A stretch of 64,000 nucleotides of DNA, from positions 6,448,001 to 6,512,000 of the forward strand of contig JAVHKY010000015.1 in the NCBI GenBank assembly GCA_035079385.1, in the 5' to 3' direction. Shown here one piece after another: positions 47,100 to 55,936 of this stretch (its first letter is position 1; every line of letters begins with the position of its first letter). The notes under the pieces were generated by a model. The model had not been told where the DNA came from. It saw only the letters and a list, made by a program, of their open reading frames with translations, and did not search any database. This DNA is from Aspidiotus rigidus. Lineage: Eukaryota > Arthropoda > Insecta > Hemiptera > Diaspididae. The position numbers and the translations under genes are program-made.

Positions 47100-48420
47100 A
47101 CGGGTTGACGACGACATCAAGGTTGTAGTTGAGGACAACATGGATTGATGACGCCATACAAGTATACATGATTGTCTTATGATTAAGGGTGATAACATCA
47201 CTGAGGTTGAATATGAGATCACAGGTTAATGACGTCACAAAAGTACACATGTCTCATAATCGAGGGTTATGATGTCACTGAGTTTGAATGTAAGGACGTC
47301 CCAATAACGTATAAATTATGACGTCTCAGGATGATGACGTCACAAAAGTCTACGTATCTTAAGGTTGAGGAGGATGAACTCCCTGCAGGTCTGCTTAGCC
47401 AATCGTATTGGCTAAAACCTTATCTAAAAGCTAAGCCTGCAAAATGATTGGCTTCGGCTATCAGCTAACGGCTAACACCCAGTCTCATTGGCAAGCTAAC
47501 AGCTAGCTAATTTTGGGCCAAAATAGCATGGCTTACAGCTAAAAGCTGGAAGCTAACGGCTGAAAGTACGGGAGGGGTTACTCCAAGATGTGGGAAAGAG
47601 AAAATGTCAGCCATTAGCAATTACAATTCCAAAGGCTAATGGCTATGCTGATAGCTTACGTGATTTCATTAGCTAGCAAACGGCTAGCTAATTTTGTATG
47701 AAAATTGCTCGGTTAACGACCGACGGCTAATGGCTTCAGCTTAGCTAAGCAGCCCTGGGATGAAGTCGTGTCTTGATGACGTCATTAAAGTTGAAGGTGA
47801 TGACGTCACAAACGTATAATATGTTCCGGGGTTTGGTATCACGATGGTGCTGGATTGGGCATTATGATATGAGGGGTTGATAACGTCACAATACATAGTA
47901 TACATGTCTTATGATTAAGGGTGGTCAGGAATGATGACATGATATCACGGGTTGATGACGTCATCAAGGTTGTGGTTAAGGACGTCATAGTAGTATATAT
48001 GTTTCATGATCAAGAGTGATGACGTCACTGAGGTTGAATGTGAGAACGTCACAAAAGTATATGTGAATCAAAGTTTGGGTCGATATGACGACACAGGTTG
48101 ATGACGTCACAATAGTACACATGTTTTATGATCAAAGAGGATTACGTTACTAAGGCTGAAGATGAGGACGGTGATGACCGTACTGAGGTTGGGAACAGTT
48201 ATGTCACAGGTCGATGACGTCATCAAGATTGTGGTTAAGGACTTGGCGGGTCAATGAAATCACAAAAACGTATGGGTCCCAAAGTTACGCGTGATGACGT
48301 CACAAATTGATTACACATCACCACGAATTGATTACATCATAAAAGTGCTCATGTCTCGATCATGGTCTCGAGGTTAGAAGGGATGGTGTAACGGCTCAAA
48401 AAAGTGTATGGGTGTCTTGA
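47100..48420 (+). repeat. TGACGTCA-rich degenerate satellite block
   Basis: Irregular units of about 50-110 bp with recurring words GATGACGTCACAAAAGTATA, ATGTCTCATGATCAAGGGTG and GACGTCACTGAGGTTGAATG. About nine intact TGACGTCA palindromes occur between 47,230 and 48,310. Interrupted by a separate element at 47,386-47,757. Related shorter blocks lie at 15,235-15,360, 38,960-39,260 and 59,995-60,260. No coding capacity. Confidence 0.8.
47386..47757. mobile_element. 372-bp GCTAA-rich element with short TIRs
   Basis: Starts CAGGTCTGCTTAGCCAAT and ends with the near-inverse TTAGCTAAGCAGCCCTG. The interior is built of short GCTAACGGCTAA-like words in both orientations. The CAGG ends and size suggest a hAT-type MITE, but no clean 8-bp duplication was found (GGATGAAC and GGATGAAG lie close to the two sides). 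Confidence 0.55.
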
Positions 48421-48429
48421 ATGCGTAGT

Positions 48430-49660
48430 ATTTCAATATGAATGTTACGCGTTATCACAATATCTTACAGTCAGATAATACAATTTGAAAGATACGTGAT
48501 AATATCAACATGAAATGCTAGGTAAAAGAAGGTGAGAAATAGCGAGCGAGACAAAATAAAAGGAAGACGGGTCCATGATCTTTTGTTTTTCCCGAGAGAA
48601 ATTCAATTCAGATAAAAAATAGTTCTAATTGTTTATTCGTCTGTCCTCATTTGTCTTCATTTTTCCTCCTCTTTCTTTTCCCTCCTCTCTATCTCCATCT
48701 GTCCTCATCTGTCCTCTTTGTCTTCATGTCAGGGCCGTTGCCGCCCTCCTCAATTCCCAAAATAGTGCGCTGTTCTTCCATACGAACACCCTCTGTGGAG
48801 GTTACTGGTTATGACCGTCAGCGCCCCGGTTGGCGCATTTTTTGGTAGTCTTCACACTGCTCGAATTTCTGATTTCTCGTGCTTCTCATTCTCATCATTG
48901 TATTTACTTTCATGCTTGTCTTTTTCCAAACATTCTTTGCCTTATCTTCCATTCTGTTCCTTTTTTTTTAACCCATTTTTCTTCCTCATGAAATTCTGTT
49001 TTTCTTCCTTTAATTTCAGGCCGCTCCAGGTGGCCGCCCAAGTCGCCTTATGGTAAAGGCCAGCCTGCTTCATCTAGCAAAACCGCAGTATCTAAGGTAG
49101 TTGTGGAGTCGCTTTTGAGATGAGGCTGGAAGTCATTCTGAAATTTGTGTGACGAAATTCACGTTATACGAATTTATTATGACGTCACACCCCTTTCCAG
49201 CTGCATTTTCGTAACACAATTAATTATAGTTACCACTGCGAGCTGCAGTACAGTCATCAACATTGATTATTATAGCCTCTCAACCTCTCTAGTCTGAAGG
49301 TCATTTTAGTTGACTATCGAAAGATGACTCTTCGGACATTTTCGTAAACCATGTACTAAATGTTTGAAAATGTGTTGACATTCGTGTACTCTGGTTTAAA
49401 GTTGACGCATGTTCTCATTTCCTTTCCCTTTCCAAAGAATTCAAAAATTTTGCAAGTTAACAAAATCATATCTCATAATTGAATGGAGGGTACATCTCAA
49501 GAAATCGCTATGCCCTCTTCCGTGTCCACTATATTCTTCTTCTTTTATTAAATCTTAATCTTCCAAGTCTTTTATGACGTCACTTACCTTCTCTACGGGA
49601 ATTAAGGATAAATACTTTTTCAAGACAGACAGACGAACGAACGCAGACATTTCTTGAGAT
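48430..49660. other. no gene recognised
   Basis: Pyrimidine-rich sequence near 48,640-48,720 and 48,950-49,020, followed by a good-looking 3' splice site (TTAATTTCAG before GCCGCTCCAGG at about 49,020) and a short open stretch (RSRWPPKSPYGKGQPASSS). Could be a remnant of a retroelement 5' region; I cannot name it. Confidence 0.3.
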
Positions 49661-49815
49661 GGGGCGTTTGTAATTTGCACACACATTCACAAATTGTGGA
49701 GAATAGATAAAGTAAAATGGACACAGTGTATTTTTCACACACTAAAATCAACCGAGTGAAATGCACACAATTTAATTGCTATTCCAAACGCCATTCCTTC
49801 GCATCATGTACCAAG

Positions 49816-51954
49816 ATGCAAGCCGAAAGATTGAGAGTGAAGAACGAAATTGATAAACTCTACAAGAAAGTCACCAGGCTGAATGGTCTACTGTATGATC
49901 AATATTTCCATCTGTCCGGGTTACTCCACCCGCAAGAAGTCATCAAAGAAATGAAGTTTGAAAAAGGAGGAGAGGGGAAGAAGGGAGAAGACTATGTGGA
50001 AAAACGAGTGGAAGCCCAAACAAAACAGATCAAGAAGAAGCATGCCGAACTGACCCGGAAGAAAGAAGAAAGAAAGGAAGAGACAGCGAGAGTTGAGCAC
50101 AAATTTGCTCCCAGAACCGAGAACCTATCAAGCGTCACCTTCACAGGAGAAGAAAGAAGACTGCTGGACAAAGGCATCAAGTACGTGCAGCCAGAGAGGC
50201 TGAACCAGTGTAGGTTTGAAAACATGGCCATTAGCTGCGAACAAGTAATCCAAACCATGGAACACGACGTGAGACCAGAAGCCCGGACTAAAATTGGGAA
50301 AGCGCTGTTGGACATCAAAGAGGATATGTGCCAAACCTATGACAGAACGCAAGTAATGCAGAGGAAGGTCACAAATCTACAAAAGAAGATCCGACAGAAC
50401 AACTTGATTTTGACAAAGGCGGACAAGGGCAGCACGGTAGTGGTAATGGAGAAGGAGGACTACACCCAAAAAGTGGAGTCGTACATCGCAGTTAATGGAT
50501 ACCACGAGCTGGCTAGGGACCTAACACGGAAATACCAAGATAACCTGAAAGCTGTGTTGAAACGGAACAATGTACCCGGCAATGGAATGACGCTTGAGAT
50601 GAACGCGGTTGCACCAAAACTCAAAGCGCTTGTAAAGCTCCACAAAGCGAACCGTCCGATGAGAGCCCTGGTCAACAGCATTCAATCACCATGCTACAAG
50701 ATAGCGAAGATCGTAGCCACATTCCTGAAAGAAAGCTACCAGTTTGCACCCAGACGAAGTATCAGAAACAACGGAGAGCTGATTGAGCAACTGGACAAGT
50801 TGGAAACCAGGAGTAACGACACGCTGATATCCTTTGATGTGAGTAATATGTTTGGTACCATACCGAAGGAGGAACTTCTCACTCTGCTCAAAAACAACAG
50901 ATACCATGGGAACCCCGATGGGTCGATGTACGCCAACATAGTGGAGGAGATCTTGAGCCAGAATTACTGCTGCTTCAATAACAGGTTCTACAGTCGGGAA
51001 AGGGGACTTGCGATGGAATCACCGCTGTCACCAATACTGGCGGAGATATTCATGAATGATATGGAAAACAAGATTTTGAAGGGCAGCAAGTTCAGAAACT
51101 CGATCAAACACTGGGCCAGATATGTAGATGATATCCTAATTGTATGGTCAGGCACTGATAGACAAGTGGATCTATTCCTTTCAGAAATGAACGCGATGAA
51201 TGAGAGCATCAAATTCACAGTGGAAAAAGGCAATGAGACCATCAACTATTTGGACCTTACACTCACAATGGAGAACAATGGGATAGAATACAATATGTAC
51301 AGGAAGCCGACGCATACTGACACCATCATCGCAAATGACTCCTACCACCACCCCAGGCACAAGTTAGCGGCAATCCAGAACTACTGCTATCGGGCAATTT
51401 CTATCCTCAAGAACAACGAAGAGAAGAGGAAAGAGATCGAGATAGTAAAGCAGATCGCAGAAGCCAATGGCTACCGCAGATGTGTGGTGGAGGGAGTCTT
51501 TGGGAAAATCGAAACAAAGAAAGGAACCCATGATAGCATAGTGAGAAAGTACTCCGGATCGATACCATATATAGGAAAGTACACAAACAAGGTGATAAAG
51601 GCGTTCAATGGCTACGATGTGAATGTGGGTATCCAGAATAACCAACCCATGTTGAAGAGAATCAGCAATGACCAGACGGAACAAAAGGACAAGGAAAGCT
51701 TGAGCGGAGTGTACAAGCTCAGTTGTGAACAGTGCGAGGGGATCTATATCGGTGATACTGGGAGAAAGTTTGAGATCAGGAGAAAGGAGCACAAAACGTC
51801 GAGGGAGAAAGAAGATGGCAAGTCACTGTTTGGGAAACACTGTAACGAGGAAAACCACGATGGAGAGGGAATATTTGAAGTCATACACGTAGAGAATCGC
51901 AGAAAGAGAAGAAAACTCTGGGAACGAATGGAGATTGCAAAAGCCAACCCTTGA
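49816..51954 (+). CDS. Penelope-like element family A, copy A1: RT plus GIY-YIG endonuclease, near-complete ORF
   Basis: A long open frame of 745 codons if started at 49,717. The Met at 49,816 (MQAERLRVKNEIDKLYKKV) is preferred because the first 33 codons lie in the inverted repeat of the host TIR element. In order: a coiled-coil-like charged N-terminus; LILTKADKGSTVVVMEKEDY; LVKLHKANRPMRALV; SFDVSNMFGTIP; the RT site RYVDDILIVWSG (Y at 51,121); YLDLTL; a lysine-rich linker; GIY-YIG (GVYKLSCEQCEGIYIGDTGR near 51,708-51,767). Two defects: GLAMESPLSP instead of the GLAMGSPLSP of copy A2, and a short deletion near 51,945 that cuts off the CLLNNVITFDSEKLF tail. PLEs copy themselves by target-primed reverse transcription in the nucleus. 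Confidence 0.92.
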   Translation: MQAERLRVKNEIDKLYKKVTRLNGLLYDQYFHLSGLLHPQEVIKEMKFEKGGEGKKGEDYVEKRVEAQTKQIKKKHAELTRKKEERKEETARVEHKFAPRTENLSSVTFTGEERRLLDKGIKYVQPERLNQCRFENMAISCEQVIQTMEHDVRPEARTKIGKALLDIKEDMCQTYDRTQVMQRKVTNLQKKIRQNNLILTKADKGSTVVVMEKEDYTQKVESYIAVNGYHELARDLTRKYQDNLKAVLKRNNVPGNGMTLEMNAVAPKLKALVKLHKANRPMRALVNSIQSPCYKIAKIVATFLKESYQFAPRRSIRNNGELIEQLDKLETRSNDTLISFDVSNMFGTIPKEELLTLLKNNRYHGNPDGSMYANIVEEILSQNYCCFNNRFYSRERGLAMESPLSPILAEIFMNDMENKILKGSKFRNSIKHWARYVDDILIVWSGTDRQVDLFLSEMNAMNESIKFTVEKGNETINYLDLTLTMENNGIEYNMYRKPTHTDTIIANDSYHHPRHKLAAIQNYCYRAISILKNNEEKRKEIEIVKQIAEANGYRRCVVEGVFGKIETKKGTHDSIVRKYSGSIPYIGKYTNKVIKAFNGYDVNVGIQNNQPMLKRISNDQTEQKDKESLSGVYKLSCEQCEGIYIGDTGRKFEIRRKEHKTSREKEDGKSLFGKHCNEENHDGEGIFEVIHVENRRKRRKLWERMEIAKANP

Positions 51955-52260
51955 ACAATGTAATCACATTTGACAGCGAAAAATTATTCGGCCTGGTGAT
52001 TGGACGAGAGAAGAAGAACGAAACCGACCAATGAGACGGCAGGAATCCAGGTAGCCAATAGAAACGTAGCATTTAGAACAATAGATTGAACCAATCACAA
52101 AGCAGTATGTTTTAGCCAATAAGATTACAATGTTATACTGTAAAAACTCATGGTTAAGGCCTTGTTCTCCAGTTGCGACACAACTGATGATGGCATAACA
52201 CCCGAAAGTACTCTTGTATAAGCAACTAATAAAGTAGATTTGTACAATTGAAAAACCCCC
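51955..52260 (+). other. PLE-A 3' non-coding region with CCAAT-type repeats
   Basis: Contains the out-of-frame remains of the ORF end, then alternating GAACCAATCACA and TAGCCAATAAGA blocks (four CCAAT here, six in copy A2, similar in A3 and A4), then the hammerhead-like motif, then AATAAAG and the end of the element near CCCCTTTTCAA. The alternation of two CCAAT blocks is family-wide. Confidence 0.7.
52172..52226 (+). ncRNA. hammerhead-ribozyme-like motif, PLE-A1 3' end
   Basis: Order: GTTGC, GAC, ACAA, CTGATGA, T, GG-type stem II with CC partner (the third G of the other copies is C here), GAA, AGTACT, C, TTGT, ATAA, GCAAC. GTTGC pairs GCAAC and ACAA pairs TTGT (stem I). The core CUGAUGA and GAAA are canonical, and UC precedes the predicted cut. 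Stem III is only the palindrome AGTACT. Type I hammerheads with minimal stem III are established in Penelope-like elements. The unpaired T before stem II and the stem II mismatch leave activity open. Confidence 0.55.
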
Positions 52261-52599
52261 TTTTCAATAGATACATTAAGACCGGACCCCATAGGCGATC
52301 CCATTCAATTCTTCATCAAATTCACCGAGATATCTTTCAAGTTGGCCGACTGAGGAGTGATTATAGCGGATAATGATACGAGAGTCTCCATGCGCATATT
52401 ACGAACTCTACTGAATTCACTTGCCGGACTCCGTCAAACTTGCCGTGGCCTTCTACTATACGTGTGCATTTTACTCGTACTGTACTAGGATCCGCAAAAA
52501 AGATTGTGTGAACTTTACTCAAGAAAAATCAAATTCGTGTGTGCTGAATACACAGTGTGCAATTTACGCATTGGGTGTGTGCAAATTACGAACTCCCTA

Positions 52600-55149
52600 G
52601 TGAAAAATATGATTTTGAGTAAGCTCAGTGGTAAAAATATATTCTTCCAAAAAATACTCTTTAATTTTTAGTTAATCTAAATAAAACTAGGTATGACGGG
52701 AAGGGAGTCCTTGGACAGACATGTTCTTTTGTACCCGCGGTGAACTGACCGAATGTGATTACCTCAAAGAGTCAAAGAAGGCCGTGTCATCAATCACGCC
52801 GATATTTCAAGCTACCTATTTAACTAATGTATCGTGTATACTCCCCAGTTGGAGGAAGACTGGAAGAAGAATTTTAATCTGTAGTAATCTTTTTCTACTC
52901 GTCATATTCTCTTGAAATTCTTCGACAAATCTAGATCATAATATACTGTTTTAATTTCTTTAAAAATGCGGGAAAAGAATACCGGGCTATAATGTGTTTA
53001 GTATGTACATCCTTACTCCGCGAGATCTGATATCGCACGCTTTTAGTATTTTATTCGAATTCACTCGATATAATGCATACCAGAAAAGATATTCAAAAAG
53101 TAAAAAAATTCGCGGTCCACGATACGTAAATCCAGCATTTTGTGAAAGAAATTCCCGTTTCCAATTATTCCATTCCACGTAGATATAATCATCGCGGAGT
53201 CGAAATATCACGGAATTTCTATTTCAAGTTACGAAATGAATGTAAAAACGACAAGGTACATTATTACATAGTTTCAGTTCTATAGATGCACGGCAGTAGT
53301 GTACACAGCCATCCTATTATTTTGTAGTTGGTAAAATTTTACAAAAGCCGAGCAATAAAGTTACTCGATTATTCGGAAGTATTTTGTATCGCTAACGGGT
53401 ATAAAAATTTACCTAAGTTGATTCCCCCCACTTCTTTCTCGCGCCCGATATCTAATGCTCTTTTTCTATATACAAACGATTTTCCCGTCATGCCGAAGAG
53501 TTCGTTTATTTTTATTTCTCATTTTTTTACGCCGAAAGTCGATGGCTGCGCTGGTTAGAGAAGATGGGCCGTATACGGTAGACTTTTCGCTAAATGATCG
53601 TCTAATTTGAACAGAAGACGTACGTTCGGGTTTTCTCGAGCGTGAACGAACGAGCCGTTAGAATGTGAAAGAGCGATTTTTCGGTATTTTGGAAATGTGG
53701 GAGAAACCCCCGCAAAATGGCGAAAATATATATTTTTCCACCCGGAAAACAACTAAAAATGCTAAACCACTATTAGAGAATGAGTTTCTAAGTTACTTTT
53801 TTTTTTTTTCATTTTAATGAGGGCTTTACCGGGGATCTCCGCGCCGAAAAGGATACGTACAATGGGTTCGTCGTAGAGGGAAGAAGTTGCAGCGAAATGA
53901 AAATCTTCGTAAATATTCTCTCTTAGATATAGTAGCTCTTAGTAGTGCCCGTATGCAAAGGATCCGAAAGAAGCGAACGGCCCTTTAGAAATCTCTCGAA
54001 GGATGACGTGGTGGAGAGGGCGCGCGAAATAGTAAGTACGAAAAAAATGAAGGAAAAATAGTAACAGCAGCGAAAAGAGAATGAGAAAAAAGAAAAAGGA
54101 AGAATCACCAACTCGCGAAGTGCATTACAGATATTCTGATTCGTTCTAATTTCCGGTCAATTCACTTTAAAATGCCGGCTGCGAAACTCAGGTACGAATT
54201 GCGCGAGTATACGTCTGCGGCCGAGGGAAGTTTATCGAAGCACAGTAGTCGGGTATATTGGGGTTTGCCGTTCCAATGGATGAATTTTAGTTACCTACGT
54301 TAATATCTTAATGTGGCTACCTTATTGTTTTCTGATCATTGAATAATTCCCCCCTTCGGCGTAAACGAACTCTCTTTGCATAAATGTATTGCATTATACG
54401 TGTACAATAAGTATATATAGCGCATTCCATTATCGAAATTAATTTTTTGAAAGGTGTAGCGCACAATTCATATTACCCAGGGTGCGTTTTACGCTGCGTT
54501 ACCCATTCGCTGCCATCTTTTGCTCCCAACCTGCTTCTTCTTCGCCTTTTACGGCGCGATGTAACACTAAATAAATTTGACTGCGTATACACAACACGCT
54601 ATATCTGCATAGTAGTTTAAACATTTACGATGAGATGTTATCAAATATCATTTTGCGCACGTAGTTCCTAATTTATAGTCACGGCCGGCACATAACTCGC
54701 GATCCCCAAATGTCTGAACGATGTTTTAACGAGCGAACCGAAAAAATTTCAAGTATTTACACCTTTTTCTGCCGTCGTGACAAATTTTCGTCGGAGGTGT
54801 TACAGTTTTATTCTATTAGACGATAGAAACTTCTCCCCGTCTTTCGTATATGTATAGGTGGTACCTATACGACAAACTGCAAGTCGGTCGCGGGAATTTG
54901 ATTTTCGACACTCATTTCCAATCTATTTTCTCTCGAACCCGCCGTCGCGCGTTGGTTCTGACAGATTGATTTTATAATAGCGGAGCGAATGAGACGCCGG
55001 AGAAAAAATTCATACAATCAACGTGACGTATACTCGAGAATGTTCGAAAGACCGGATGAAACCGTTGAAAATATACGAAACGTAATAAAAGTGACCGTTG
55101 GCTAATTTGTTAAGCCACACATCCAGCTCATCGTGGATACTTTTTCAGA

Positions 55150-55183
<34 letters not shown>

Positions 55184-55660
55184 CATTTTTTTACAATATA
55201 AAATGTCACGAGCGCTTTTTCACTTTCTACCGTGTGTATCAACGTATACCTTCAACGGTGCGTAATATCCGTTTCCTCACTACAAAGCTTCATTGCGATA
55301 ATTGAAATTCTACCCTCTTTAAAATGACTTCATCAAGAAGGGTCATCATGTAGTTCGTATATTATTTTGGTCTTTTATTGATGGGAAGAGAAATTTATGT
55401 CCTTCAATTATAGTAAGTTGACTGAAGGAGATCGAGCCAAAATTGTTAGAAAAAAGAGGGGTATTGATAAAGGGGGTTGAGATATTGATAGAGAGAAAGT
55501 GCAGAACTGAGAAACGGTTGGGATGAGTTTGAAAAACTATAAATATTATGTCGAAAAGTCACCGTGGGTATCTTAGTTGGTTAGATCGTTTGGAAAGTCA
55601 AGGGCAGGCAAAAGGCGCGTATCTGTAGAAAGTTCAAGCTATCTATGTAAATGGAATTTA
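52600..55660. other. no gene recognised; (TA)n microsatellite at 55,152-55,182
   Basis: Single-copy-looking sequence, rather CpG-rich between 53,500 and 55,100, with about 15 TA units at 55,152-55,182. Open frames here show no domain. Confidence 0.4.
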
Positions 55661-55665
55661 TAGCA

Positions 55666-55936
55666 CAGGTATGGGCAACCTTTTATGACTAGCGGGTCAT
55701 AGTCCAGCTAGTGGACAAGTGGCGCGGGCCGCAAATGCTCGTGTATACGATTGTACTTGTTAAGTTATACTTGTCGTAACATGAAAAGAGGAAGTTAATT
55801 CGTTACACTCATTTCTTCACGAGCTAAAATACGCACGTCGTTAAATCTTGTCTATCAGTATCTTGATACCTGTGCGAATGATAAGTTTAACATGGTACCG
55901 CCAGCGAAAAAACGTAAAATTGCCACGAAGAATAGA
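55666..55936 (+). pseudogene. ZBED-type hAT element, 5' end and transposase N-terminus
   Basis: Begins CAGGTATGGGCAACCTTTTA with a GCGGGCCGCAAATG block, a typical hAT end related to the MITE at 28,724. A Met at 55,892 opens MVPPAKKRKIATKNR, the usual basic start of ZBED/GTF2IRD2-type transposases. The frame is cut at 55,936 by the foldback and resumes after it. Confidence 0.75.

Larger units (their letters stand above)
49662..52597. mobile_element. TIR element carrying the PLE-A1 insertion
   Basis: Left end GGGCGTTTGTAATTTGCACA, right end (complement) GGGAGTTCGTAATTTGCACA. Similarity between the two ends continues for about 130 bp (ACACAGTGTATT, CACACAC, GAGT, ACACAAT in the same order). PLE-A1 lies between them, so the PLE landed inside an older TIR element. 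No transposase seen. Confidence 0.65.

Noticed and set aside
48629..49056. Serine/phenylalanine-rich open frames
   Set aside because: They are translations of pyrimidine-rich low-complexity DNA.
53923..54111. Minus-strand hydrophobic open frame as the missing signal-peptide exon
   Set aside because: The phenylalanine-rich stretch comes from A-rich DNA. No donor in the phase needed by the 24.3-kb exon and no supporting context.
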